Made by a program: the position numbers and the translations under genes
Notes under the pieces: generated by a model
Told to the model about the DNA's origin: nothing
Database searches by the model: none
The model's input: only the letters and a program-made list of their open reading frames with translations
From: Pseudomonas lini
GTDB lineage: Bacteria; Pseudomonadota; Gammaproteobacteria; Pseudomonadales; Pseudomonadaceae
Length of the DNA: 64,000 bases
NCBI RefSeq assembly: GCF_030812475.1
Contig: NZ_JAUSSR010000003.1
Location: forward strand, 310,001 to 374,000
Reading direction: 5' to 3'
In this document: piece after piece, positions 26,447-35,601 of the stretch
How positions within the stretch are numbered: position 1 is the first letter of the stretch
Layout of the letters: the number at the start of each line of letters is the position of its first letter

Positions 26447-26575
26447 GCCATGGCATCCTGCGGGGCATTTTATGGGGGCAGAAATAACTAACCCCCTGGT
26501 GCGCAGTACAGGTCGTGGACCTGCCCGAGGCGTGGGGGCTATTCTTGGAGTCAATGCTAACACGGCCCTGGTGGT

Positions 26576-26591
26576 TGATCAAATTTGATCA
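26576..26591. promoter_or_regulatory. Perfect 16-base palindrome upstream of abi
   Basis: TGATCAAATTTGATCA is fully self-complementary. It lies 130 bases before the abi start and could be an operator for a dimeric regulator or a hairpin of the candidate RNA. Confidence 0.5.
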
Positions 26592-26731
26592 GCCCGCCCG
26601 TTTTAACGGGTTGTTCGCTGATCTTGCCCAACTCTATAAGGGTAGCAAGCCGGCAGCTACAGCCGACAGCCTGTCGGCCCCGTCAGTCTACATTTTAGCA
26701 GCATGCCTCTGGGCTCCTAAGGGGCTGCTTA
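26576..26731 (-). ncRNA. Candidate structured RNA partner of the AbiF-like gene
   Basis: Transcribed leftward toward the abi gene, this stretch would fold into successive hairpins: AGCAGC/GCTGCT (26724-26729 with 26697-26702), GCCGACAG/CTGTCGGC (26671-26678 with 26662-26669, a single-base centre), CCCGTT/AACGGG (26597-26610), and a 16-base palindrome at its end. It has no convincing ORF. A -10-like TATTAT lies at 26731-26736 on the same strand with only a weak -35. Abi_2/AbiF genes are known to have a conserved structured RNA upstream; whether this is that motif needs a covariance-model search. Confidence 0.45.
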
Positions 26732-26756
26732 TAATATGGTAGAGCCAAGTACCGGA

Positions 26757-26762
26757 TCATAA
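26757..26762. repeat. Right direct repeat (TCATAA) of the inserted island
   Basis: Matches 24252-24257. It includes the DUF4350 stop (TGA on the minus strand) and an ATGA that could once have been the overlapping moxR start. Confidence 0.45.
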
Positions 26763-27920
26763 AGCGTTCCTCAAGATTTGCAGGTAGGCGACCTGACGGC
26801 TGAATTCAACGCTGGAAAGCCGTTGCTTCGGTCGCGGGCTCATGACCTGGCTGATAGCGCGTGTGGATTGGCCGGTCAGGCGTGCGAGCACCTGCCATTG
26901 TTCGGCGACGCCCAGTTGTTCAAAGCCGGGGTGACGGCGCCGCACGCGGCGCTGGATGTCCTGTTGCAAGGCGTACAGCAGATGGTCCTGACCCTTGCGT
27001 CGCAACAGAAAGTCGGCGCTGGCGCGCAGGTGTTCCCGGAGTTGTCGGCGGGCCAGCGGCGCCGATTCCAGCACCGGGCCATGGCGCACGCCGACCTGCC
27101 AGAACCAGACACCGATCAGGGCGATGAGCGCTACCAGCGCCTGGGGAAAGTAGCGCAGCAGCAACGTCAGCAGGTTGTCGTGATCGGTGTTGAACAACAG
27201 GGTCACGTGGGTATCCGCGGTCAGGTACCAGAGCAGCCAGGCGTTGTCGTACTGGTCGATGGCCGGGGTTTTCCACAGGTCGGCGTCGGTGACCACGATG
27301 ATCGAACCGAGCCCGTGATTGAGCTGCATCATATGGGTGGCCTTACTGCTGTTGGCCCAGGCCTGGGCGAGGTTCTTCGGGTCTTCCAGGTGGAAAGCGG
27401 TGTCGAAGCCGGCGAAGGCCGGCGCGTCCTCGTCTTCAAGGTACAGCTTGGTCAGCTTGGGGTAGGGATCGGTCCTGCTGTCGGGGGGCGGGCCTTTGAG
27501 ATTTTTGCTCAGCAACTGATGCAGCTGCACCCGGTCGAGTAGCAGGTCATCACTCTGGCCGAGTTTTTCATTCCACAGCGACTGGGCCACGAATAACAGG
27601 CGACCGCCAGCCCGGGTCCAGTTCATCACTTGATCGATCTGGCGCGGGGTCATGTCGGACCGGTCACCGAGCAACAACAGGCTGTGCTGTCGCGGCTCGA
27701 TCGACGGCAAGACGTCGAGACCGTTGGCATGCCTGACGGTCAGGCCCTGTTTGCGCAGGAAGTGCTCGGCGGCCAGATACGGATTGGCCTGGACCTCCGG
27801 TGAGGGGCCATGGTCGATCACTTGCTGGTAGGGCGTCGCCTTCAGGTACAGATAAATGCTCAGCGCGCCCAGTAGCACCGTGCCCAGGATACTGGCCGCA
27901 AGCCAGTGCCGTCGGTTCAA
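26757..27920 (-). CDS. DUF4350 membrane-anchored protein
   Basis: A 387-residue protein with an N-terminal membrane helix (LAASILGTVLLGALSIYLYL), a DUF4350 domain (GPSPEVQANPYLAAEHFLRKQG, then LLLLGDRSDMTPRQIDQVMNW), and a second helix near residues 268-285. The TTG start overlaps the DUF4129 stop (TTGA) and has AGGGAG upstream. It is a standard member of MoxR/DUF58 operons. Its stop codon lies in the TCATAA repeat at the island's right edge; the gene itself appears intact. Confidence 0.85.
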   Translation of the reverse strand: MNRRHWLAASILGTVLLGALSIYLYLKATPYQQVIDHGPSPEVQANPYLAAEHFLRKQGLTVRHANGLDVLPSIEPRQHSLLLLGDRSDMTPRQIDQVMNWTRAGGRLLFVAQSLWNEKLGQSDDLLLDRVQLHQLLSKNLKGPPPDSRTDPYPKLTKLYLEDEDAPAFAGFDTAFHLEDPKNLAQAWANSSKATHMMQLNHGLGSIIVVTDADLWKTPAIDQYDNAWLLWYLTADTHVTLLFNTDHDNLLTLLLRYFPQALVALIALIGVWFWQVGVRHGPVLESAPLARRQLREHLRASADFLLRRKGQDHLLYALQQDIQRRVRRRHPGFEQLGVAEQWQVLARLTGQSTRAISQVMSPRPKQRLSSVEFSRQVAYLQILRNAL

Positions 27921-29437
27921 GGGACGGCTCCCTGGTCGAATAAGGCTCGCCAGCCGTCACAGAGCTCCTGTTGCGCGGGCGCGGGGGGGAGGCGATGTCC
28001 GTAGGCCATGTTCTGCCAGTGTCCGGTCAGTGTTCTACTGAAGGCCAGCAACTCAGGCTGCTGCAATCGTTCGACGCGTTCCAGTACCTGGCCTTCGGTG
28101 TCGGCAGGTTTCAATACCATGTTGAAGTCATGCAGCAAGTGGCTGAGCAACGCCCGATAGAGCAAGCCAAGGGCTTCGCGCGGCTGCGTCTGCCAGAGTT
28201 GTTCCGCACTGCTGGCGACGTCGGCGGGCAAGGTGTCGCGGTCGAGGGCCAAGCCGAACGCTTGTTGGGATGGCGACCTTGAGACTTCAACGCCCAACGC
28301 CGGGCGACGACTGACAAAGGCCTGCAACCAGTCCCGGTAACGCCAGATGCAAAAGCCGATGGCGCCGACCACTGTCCCCCACAACATCCCCTCGATCAGC
28401 CTGGTCGACAGGTTTAGCAGTGTCATGAGCCATTCAGGCGTTCGGCTACTGTTCGGGGCGGTGGCGGTCGGCGTGTCTTCGCCAAAACGGTAGCGGGTGA
28501 CCGTTTCCTTGTTCTGGAATGGCGGCTGGTCGAGGATCGCCTTGATACTGTCCCGCGAGGCCTCGCTGGTCAGGGGCTGGTCCAGCAGACGCGGGCTTTC
28601 AGGTGAAGCGATCGGCTCGGCGGCCCAGACGGTTTGTGCGCTGGGTGCCAGCAGGAACGCCACCAATACGAGGGTGACCGTGGCGCTGCCCAGGCGTTGG
28701 CGCAGGCGGCGGAACGCCAGCTCGATATCCCACGCCTCCAGCACGGTGCGCCGGTTGAGGTAAAGGCTGAAACCGCACGCCACATAGATCGGTTCCCAGA
28801 CCACCAGCACCAGTGCGTAGAACAGGTTGGTCAGGTGTTCCAGCCAGCGCCAGTCCTGTGTGGCAGCGGTGATCAATGTCTGCCAGCTCCAGTCGAGTTC
28901 TACCTGTTGCGGCAGGAGCAGGTAGAACAGCACCATCAGGCCGATCCACAGGGCGCCCTCCAGATGCACGCCGATGATCGTCAGCCACTTCGCGGCGCCG
29001 ACGTTACGCTGCAACAGCACCTGCAAACGCTGCTCCCGCGCTTCACCCTTGAGGCCTTCAAGTTGCATCACCGGCATCAGGAAGCTGCGGCTCAGGCTCA
29101 GGCGTCGCCAGGTCAGGCTGGCCAGCAGCTGCGGCTTGAGCAAGCGCGGCCATTGGCGCAATGCCTGTTGCAATGTCGGTGTTTCGCCGAACATGGCTTT
29201 GGACAGAATGAACAGCGGCAGGCGTTCGAACGCCGGTTTCAGCCACCAGAAAATAAACACGGCGAGGGAGGGTGAATCCCATAGCAGCAGGCTGAGCAGG
29301 GCGAAGACCGGCAAGGTCACGATGGCCCAACTGGTCATCAGCAGCCGTCGGTGGCGCTGACTCAGCAGAACGCCCAGGTCCATGGCTTCCCAGCCGATGC
29401 GCGGGCGAATCACCACACTGGCGTCACTCAGGCGCAT
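27917..29437 (-). CDS. DUF4129 multi-pass membrane protein
   Basis: About 506 residues. Several membrane helices fill the first half (residues ~30-70, ~150-180, ~200-230, ~255-280), another helix lies near 365-385, and the C-terminal DUF4129 domain follows (PREALGLLYRALLSHLLHDFNMVLKPADTEGQVLERV split over two helices). The start at 29437 overlaps the upstream SpoIIM-like gene by 14 bases. It belongs to the RDD/SpoIIM/DUF4129/DUF4350/MoxR/DUF58 set; the molecular role is unknown. Confidence 0.85.
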   Translation of the reverse strand: MRLSDASVVIRPRIGWEAMDLGVLLSQRHRRLLMTSWAIVTLPVFALLSLLLWDSPSLAVFIFWWLKPAFERLPLFILSKAMFGETPTLQQALRQWPRLLKPQLLASLTWRRLSLSRSFLMPVMQLEGLKGEAREQRLQVLLQRNVGAAKWLTIIGVHLEGALWIGLMVLFYLLLPQQVELDWSWQTLITAATQDWRWLEHLTNLFYALVLVVWEPIYVACGFSLYLNRRTVLEAWDIELAFRRLRQRLGSATVTLVLVAFLLAPSAQTVWAAEPIASPESPRLLDQPLTSEASRDSIKAILDQPPFQNKETVTRYRFGEDTPTATAPNSSRTPEWLMTLLNLSTRLIEGMLWGTVVGAIGFCIWRYRDWLQAFVSRRPALGVEVSRSPSQQAFGLALDRDTLPADVASSAEQLWQTQPREALGLLYRALLSHLLHDFNMVLKPADTEGQVLERVERLQQPELLAFSRTLTGHWQNMAYGHRLPPAPAQQELCDGWRALFDQGAVP

Positions 29438-30401
29438 GGCGGGTCCTTCCGGCAAACAGCAGATACAGCGCCACCAGAAACCAGAGTGCCGCGCCGACCA
29501 GGTATTTGATGATTGGCGCGATTGCGGTCATCGATGACCAGTAGGCTTCGATAAATGCCGCCATCAGCAGAAACAGCATCACCCCGCAAATCAGCATCAC
29601 GCTTTTGCGCGCCGCCACGCGCAAGGCCTCGGCGCGTCGCAGGCGCCGCGGTGCGATCAATGCCCAGCCCAGTTGCAGGCCGGCGGCACCCGCCAGGGCA
29701 ATGGCACTGAGTTCGAAGGCACCGTGGCCGATCACGAATGACCAGAAGGCCTGGCCATAGCCGATTTGCGTCAGGTGTCCGGCCACCGCACCAATCATCA
29801 AGCCGTTGTAGAACAGGAAAAACGCGCTGCCCAGGCCAAACAGCAGGCCGCTGGCGAAAGTCTGAAAGGCAATGCCGGTGTTATGCATGATGTAGTAGCC
29901 GAACATGACCCAGTCTTCACTGGCCGCCCGTTCCGCCGAACGCCCCAGGTGACCGGCGTCGGGGTCGTACATGCTCTGCATCTCGCTGACCTGCTCGGCC
30001 GGGATCAGGTTGTAGACCAGGTCCGGAAACAGATACACCAGCAGGGCGATACCGATCAGGCTGCCAAAAAACATCAGGCCGGCCGCGAGTACGAAGGGCC
30101 ACTGTTCACGCACCAGTCGGGGGAAGTCCGCGAGGATGAAACCCAGCGCCTTGGCACCCAGTCGGCTGCGATGCCGATAAAGCTGTTGGTGCCCGCGCAG
30201 GACCTGTTGCTGCAATGAGTCGATCAGGAAGCTGCTGTAACCACGCTCCCGGGCCAAGGCCAGGTGATGGCACAGTCGACGATAATCACTTGGGAAACTG
30301 GCGGCACGCGAGGCTTGTCTGTTGTGTTCCAGTCTTTCAAGCAGCAGGGAAAACTGTTCCCATTCGGCCTTGTGACGACTCTCGAAAAGACTCTGCTTCA
30401 T
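29424..30401 (-). CDS. Stage II sporulation protein M-like (SpoIIM) membrane protein
   Basis: A 325-residue integral membrane protein with five or six helices, including PFVLAAGLMFFGSLIGIALLVYLF and an interior segment NTGIAFQTFASGLLFGLGSAFFLFYNG typical of the SpoIIM/DUF95 family. The organism does not sporulate; in proteobacteria this family goes with MoxR operons. Its ATG overlaps the RDD stop (ATGA). Confidence 0.88.
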   Translation of the reverse strand: MKQSLFESRHKAEWEQFSLLLERLEHNRQASRAASFPSDYRRLCHHLALARERGYSSFLIDSLQQQVLRGHQQLYRHRSRLGAKALGFILADFPRLVREQWPFVLAAGLMFFGSLIGIALLVYLFPDLVYNLIPAEQVSEMQSMYDPDAGHLGRSAERAASEDWVMFGYYIMHNTGIAFQTFASGLLFGLGSAFFLFYNGLMIGAVAGHLTQIGYGQAFWSFVIGHGAFELSAIALAGAAGLQLGWALIAPRRLRRAEALRVAARKSVMLICGVMLFLLMAAFIEAYWSSMTAIAPIIKYLVGAALWFLVALYLLFAGRTRHAPE

Positions 30402-31123
30402 GCGGGGCCCAATAGGCCGCGGGCAATCCCGTTGAGCTCGGCCACCGCCTGTGGCGCTGAAAGCTGCAAGGGTTGCGCGAGAATGGCTGCCAGTTCAACG
30501 ACCCGCGCCTCGGAGAGTTCTCCCTGGCGTTCGGCAAACCCGAGGATGGCACGTTGCTCGGCCAGCGCCAGGGCAAAGGCCGGGCGCCGGGGTTCGGCGG
30601 CAGGTACCTGAGGCCGGGAAAGCGGTTGTTCGCGGTAGATCACCAGCGTGCCGGCGGCCAGGTCGCCGAGGCGCTTGAAGTTGGGATGCTGCAGGCAGCT
30701 GATGGCTCCAAGAAAATAGCCAAACGGCAACATGTCGACAAATCGCAGCAGGTTACGCAGCAGCGAAGCAGACCAGCCGACCGGCGTACCATCGTCATGG
30801 ACCACCCGCAGCCCCATCCACTGCTTGCCTGGCGAGCGGCCCTGATTGAGCACCTCGAACAGCACCATGTACCACCAGCTCACCACGAACAGCAGAATCG
30901 AGCCAAGACCGGCGCCGAGCTTGCCGAGAAATGCCAGGACTATAAACAACAGGCCAAGGATCAGCCCGCGCAGGCCAAGGTCGATGGAGAACGCCAGCGC
31001 ACGCACCATCAACCCGGCCGGGCGCAATGGCAAGTCGATGCCTTCGGGCGTCTCGATCTGGTACCGCGTATCCAGTGGCGGGGACAGCGTCGCTTTCCGT
31101 TGCAGTGCTGTGTTCTCGAGCAT
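30398..31123 (-). CDS. RDD-family membrane protein
   Basis: A 241-residue protein whose first membrane helix carries the conserved Arg-Asp pair region (GLMVRALAFSIDLGLRGLILG), with a later GRSPGKQWMGLRVVHDDGTPVGW segment typical of RDD proteins. The start at 31123 is preferred to TTG 31129. It is the first gene of the leftward envelope operon; about 185 bases separate it from the divergent sbcB gene. Confidence 0.88.
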   Translation of the reverse strand: MLENTALQRKATLSPPLDTRYQIETPEGIDLPLRPAGLMVRALAFSIDLGLRGLILGLLFIVLAFLGKLGAGLGSILLFVVSWWYMVLFEVLNQGRSPGKQWMGLRVVHDDGTPVGWSASLLRNLLRFVDMLPFGYFLGAISCLQHPNFKRLGDLAAGTLVIYREQPLSRPQVPAAEPRRPAFALALAEQRAILGFAERQGELSEARVVELAAILAQPLQLSAPQAVAELNGIARGLLGPA

Positions 31124-31308
31124 GGGCAACCTGATGATGTGGCCTGATCGGGAGTCTCTGTCCGTGGGATGCTAGCAGCCTCCCGGGGGAAAACGACATA
31201 ACTATGTAATGCACTATGGGGTGGCCGAGGTGATTGAATGACAAGATGACTGGCCGGGGCGGGATATGAACGCCTAGACTTCGCCGATCTTCAGTTCAGG
31301 AACAGCCC

Positions 31309-32739
31309 GTGACCTCCATCTTCTGGTACGACTATGAAACAACTGGCATCAATCCCCGTTGCGACCGTCCGCTGCAGGTGGCGGGGATTCGCACTGACGT
31401 TGAACTCAATGAAATAGATGAGCCGGTCAACCTCTACTGCCAGCCCAGTGATGACATCCTGCCTCACCCCGCGGCGTGCGCGATCACCGGCATCACCCCG
31501 ACTCAACTGGCCGGCCAAGGCTTGAGCGAAGCCGATTTCATGACCCGGGTGCATGCCCAACTGGCGGCGCCCGGCACTTGCGGGGCCGGTTACAACACCT
31601 TGCGTTTCGACGACGAGATGACCCGTTACAGCTTGTACCGCAATTTTTTCGACCCTTATGCGCGTGAGTGGCAAGGCGGCAACAGTCGCTGGGACCTGAT
31701 CGATGTGGTGCGGGCGGCTTACGCCTTGCGCCCTGATGGCCTCGTTTGGCCAACGGACGACGAGGGGCGGGTGACGCTCAAGCTCGAGCGCCTGAGCGCC
31801 GCCAACGGAATCGATCACGGTCATGCCCATGAAGCGCTCTCGGACGTTCGCGCCACGATCGCCCTGGCGCGGCTGATCCGCGAGAAGCAGCCGAAGTTAT
31901 ATGACTGGTTGTTTCAATTGCGCAGTAAACAGAAGGTAATGGATCAGATTCGACTGTTGCAGCCGATCGTACATGTCTCCGGGCGCTTTTCGGCGGCGCG
32001 CAACTATGTCGGGGTGGTGTTGCCCCTGGCCTGGCATCCGCGAAACAAGAACGCCTTGATTGTCTGTGACTTGCACATCGATCCCCAGGGCTTGCTTGAC
32101 CTGAGTGCCGAAGCCTTGCGCCAGCGGTTGTATACCCGTCGCGAGGAGCTGGCAGATGGCGAGTTGCCTGTTCCCCTCAAGCTCATCCACATAAATAAAT
32201 GTCCCGTGGTGGCCCCACTGTCGGTGCTTCGTCCCGAAGATCAGCAACGCCTGGAACTGGACATGGCGCTCTACCAGGCGCGCGCGCTGCGACTAAGTGA
32301 CGCGCAAACAGTTTGGCAAGATAAAGTTCAGGCCATTTATGCCAACGAGGATTTCACCCCGAGCCAGGATCCCGAGCAACAGTTATACGATGGTTTTATC
32401 TGTGATCGCGATCGGCGTCTTTGTGAGCAAGTCCGGGCGGCGGACCCGGCACAATTGGCGCAAGCGCAGTGGCCTTTCGATGATGAACGCTTGCCGGAAT
32501 TATTGTTTCGGTATCGCGCACGTAACTTCCCCGATACGTTGAGTTCCGAAGAGCAACAGCGCTGGCGAATATTCTGTCAGAAACGTCTGTCGGCACCCGA
32601 GTGGGGGGCGCCCAATACCCTGGAAACTTTCGCAGCGGCCGCCGCCCAATTGAGCGCTACTGCTACATCCTTTCAGCAGGAGGTGTTGATTGAGTGGCAC
32701 AATTATGTTCAGCAATTACGCAATCGTTTGAGTCTTTGA
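31309..32739 (+). CDS. sbcB: Exodeoxyribonuclease I
   Basis: A 476-residue 3'-5' single-strand DNA exonuclease of the DnaQ-like fold. Catalytic acidic residues are in FWYDYETTG (exo I), the exo II region GYNTLRFDDEMTRY, and HEALSDVRATIALARLI (exo III with its His and Asp). SH3-like and C-terminal helical domains follow. The start is GTG at 31309 with CAGGA upstream. It acts in mismatch repair and in trimming recombination ends. The neighbouring mvaT gene is convergent, as in P. aeruginosa. Confidence 0.95.
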   Translation: MTSIFWYDYETTGINPRCDRPLQVAGIRTDVELNEIDEPVNLYCQPSDDILPHPAACAITGITPTQLAGQGLSEADFMTRVHAQLAAPGTCGAGYNTLRFDDEMTRYSLYRNFFDPYAREWQGGNSRWDLIDVVRAAYALRPDGLVWPTDDEGRVTLKLERLSAANGIDHGHAHEALSDVRATIALARLIREKQPKLYDWLFQLRSKQKVMDQIRLLQPIVHVSGRFSAARNYVGVVLPLAWHPRNKNALIVCDLHIDPQGLLDLSAEALRQRLYTRREELADGELPVPLKLIHINKCPVVAPLSVLRPEDQQRLELDMALYQARALRLSDAQTVWQDKVQAIYANEDFTPSQDPEQQLYDGFICDRDRRLCEQVRAADPAQLAQAQWPFDDERLPELLFRYRARNFPDTLSSEEQQRWRIFCQKRLSAPEWGAPNTLETFAAAAAQLSATATSFQQEVLIEWHNYVQQLRNRLSL

Positions 32740-32773
32740 AAACGAAAATATCGCTGTCCTGAACGCCGGGCAT

Positions 32774-32806
32774 AAAAAACGCCAGCATCTGCTGGCGTTA
32801 TCTTTT
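32774..32806. terminator. Bidirectional terminator between sbcB and mvaT
   Basis: AACGCCAGCA and TGCTGGCGTT form a ten-pair stem with a two-base centre, flanked by an A run on the left and TTTT on the right. Confidence 0.85.
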
Positions 32807-32839
32807 GTCGCGGACGAGCCTTCGACAAAACGTTGCGGC

Positions 32840-33217
32840 TTAGCCCAACAGAGTAGCCCAACCTTCAACCACGTCGCCGCCCCACTTGGCTTTCCACTCT
32901 TTCAGAGTCTTGTGGTTGCCACCTTTGGTTTCGATGACTTCGCCGTTGTGCGGGTTTTTGTATTGTTTAACTTTGCGAGCACGTTTGGTGCCGGTAGTTT
33001 TTACTGCGCCACCGCGTGGGGCTTTGGTTTTGGACTCTGGGTCCAGCAACGCGATGATGTCACGCAGGGACTTGGAGTACTCGCCCATCAGGGTGCGCAG
33101 TTTGCCTTCGAATTCCAGCTCGGTTTGCAGTTTGTCGTCTTGGGACAGATTCTTCAAACGGGCTTGCAGCTCTTTGATAGCTTCTTCGGTGGCACGGTAT
33201 TCGTTGATCAAGGACAT
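32840..33217 (-). CDS. mvaT: H-NS-like xenogeneic silencer MvaT
   Basis: A 125-residue protein. The N-terminal coiled coil (EYRATEEAIKELQARLKNL) mediates oligomerisation, the middle (KTKAPRGGAVKTTGTKRARK) is a basic linker, and the C-terminal AT-hook-like domain (YKNPHNGEVIETKGGNHKTLKEW) binds A/T-rich DNA. The start at 33217 has AAGGTAG upstream. MvaT silences horizontally acquired, A/T-rich DNA, so the island at 24-27 kb is a natural target. Confidence 0.95.
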   Translation of the reverse strand: MSLINEYRATEEAIKELQARLKNLSQDDKLQTELEFEGKLRTLMGEYSKSLRDIIALLDPESKTKAPRGGAVKTTGTKRARKVKQYKNPHNGEVIETKGGNHKTLKEWKAKWGGDVVEGWATLLG

Positions 33218-33264
33218 GAGGACTACCTTATGTTGGGCGCTGGGTGCTAGGTGACAGTGCGGCA

Positions 33265-33293
33265 ATAATAGTCAGGCTGTTTCATCAAGTAAA
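33265..33293 (-). promoter_or_regulatory. Candidate sigma70 promoter of mvaT
   Basis: On the minus strand, TTTACT, a 17-base spacer and TATTAT fit a -35/-10 pair about 50 bases before the mvaT start. The remainder of the gap to purU (33294-33555) includes an A/T-rich run but no gene. Confidence 0.5.
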
Positions 33294-33555
33294 CAATTAA
33301 CCGGAGTTTATTTAATTTAGTTGTGTTGAACAGGTCCCGATTGGAGGCGCAGTTAAAAGATCATCAACCCGGTATCACAGACAGTCACATTTTGGCACTT
33401 GAAGAATGGCTATAAGAACACCATCGCGCGGGGAGCGCCTGTCGCTACAATCGGTCCCGGCAACCTTCGCGCAACGCAGGGCGTCATCAATACTGCAGTT
33501 TTGCTGCGCAATCGCTAGAATGGCAGCCTTTGCGAAGTTCTGGAGTTTGACCCTC

Positions 33556-34404
<849 letters not shown>

Positions 34405-34536
34405 CGCGAGACTGCGCGGTTGAAATCCGAAGGGCCTGGGCGTTCAATCGCTTCAGGCCCTTCGCCGTTTCTGCCCTGAGAATATGTTGATGAACATGAT
34501 CGGGGGGCAGGCCTGAATTGACTGTGCGCTGAAGAT

Positions 34537-34570
34537 CCCTGTAGGAGCCGGCTTGCCGGCGAAGGGGCCC
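34537..34570. repeat. Single REP arm
   Basis: CCCTGTAGGAGCCGGCTTGC followed by CGGCGAAGGGGCC is one unpaired REP copy between the convergent purU and LPG-synthase-like genes. Confidence 0.85.
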
Positions 34571-34596
34571 TCAAATCTTGCACAGGACTTAAGCAT

Positions 34597-35601
34597 TCAC
34601 GCCTGCTTGAACTTCAACAACTTCTTCAACAACGGCCGCCCAAGCATCAACAAGAATACCGGCCCGCCAACCAGCAAATAGAAGTAATAGGTCACCGCCC
34701 GCCAGATCAGAATTGCCGCCGCCGCCGTGGATTTCCCCACCATCGGCGCCAGCAACGCCGCTGAGGTCAATTCCGCCGCCCCGGCGCCACCGGGTAACAG
34801 GCTGAATTGCCCGGCGCTCAATGAGAGCATTTGAATCAGAAAGCTCCAGGCCCACTGCAAATCCGCTCCGAGCCCGCGCAACGCCAGGTACAACACGCTG
34901 TAGCGCAAGAACCAATGCAGGCATGTCAGGGCAAACACTGTGATCAATGTTTGAAACGGCAACTTCAAGGTGTCGGTGAAGGCTGCCAGGAAGTGCAGGA
35001 GTTTTCGCGCCCAGCGCACGCGCGTGGCGCCTTTGACATTGAGACGAACGAGCAAACGACCGCTCAGACGAATCAGCAAACGGTGATAGCGCGCCACCAC
35101 CACACAGGTCAGCAGGCCGCCAAACATGGAAACGGCGCTGACGGTCAGCAGCCACTCCATGCGCTCGCTCAAGTGCTGGAACAGGGCATAAATCAGAATC
35201 CCGCTCAGTGCGCAGAGGAAAAACAGCAGGTCGCTCAGCTGATCCATGGCGAACACCGCGCTGCCCCTGGCCGGACGCACGCCGTTACGCGCAAGCAATG
35301 CCATGATGGTCAGCGGTCCACCGCTGCCGCCGGGCGTGGCGCAATAAGCGAATTCGGCGGCCATGACCACCCCGAGGCTTTTGATCCGGCTCACCTTGTC
35401 GCACTGATCCCCCAGCAACAGACGCAAGCGCAGGGTGTTGAGCACCCAGCACAGCAGGATCATGCCGAACATGATCAGCAGCCATTGCAGCGGAAATTTT
35501 TGCAGCCGAGACCAGGTTTCGTTACCGCCCAGCAGTGATGGAATCAGCACTGCGGCGAGCAATGCGACGAGCAGCAATATCCCGCGACTCATGCGGCGCA
35601 T
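34597..35601 (-). CDS. UPF0104/AglD-like membrane protein (lysylphosphatidylglycerol synthetase TM domain family)
   Basis: Up to 334 residues with about eight membrane helices. The family motif regions EFAYCATPGGSGGPL and SLSAGQFSLLPGGAGAAELTSA are clear. Members include the flippase part of MprF, though the soluble transferase part is absent here. Either ATG 35601 or 35592 may be used; the latter overlaps the upstream stop (ATGA). It is the last of three leftward genes (glycosyltransferase, deacetylase-like, this one), suggesting a role in making or moving a glycolipid. Confidence 0.82.
   Translation of the reverse strand: MRRMSRGILLLVALLAAVLIPSLLGGNETWSRLQKFPLQWLLIMFGMILLCWVLNTLRLRLLLGDQCDKVSRIKSLGVVMAAEFAYCATPGGSGGPLTIMALLARNGVRPARGSAVFAMDQLSDLLFFLCALSGILIYALFQHLSERMEWLLTVSAVSMFGGLLTCVVVARYHRLLIRLSGRLLVRLNVKGATRVRWARKLLHFLAAFTDTLKLPFQTLITVFALTCLHWFLRYSVLYLALRGLGADLQWAWSFLIQMLSLSAGQFSLLPGGAGAAELTSAALLAPMVGKSTAAAAILIWRAVTYYFYLLVGGPVFLLMLGRPLLKKLLKFKQA

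Larger units (their letters stand above)
24258..26756. mobile_element. Inserted defence-type island splitting the DUF4350-moxR junction
   Basis: About 2.5 kb holding an AbiF-like gene with its leader, a decayed gene, and A/T-rich flanks (24290-24350 is markedly rich in A and T). All other junctions in this operon overlap by 4-14 bases, so a 2.5-kb gap here is anomalous. TCATAA repeats mark both ends. No integrase, transposase or tRNA site is present, so the way it moves is unknown. Confidence 0.6.

Noticed and set aside
26515..26742. A 75-codon plus-strand ORF in the abi leader
   Set aside because: It overlaps the hairpins and palindrome, has no ribosome site, and looks non-coding.
24252..26762. 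Integrative element with att sites at a tRNA
   Set aside because: No integrase, no tRNA and only a 6-base repeat; called an island of unknown mechanism instead.
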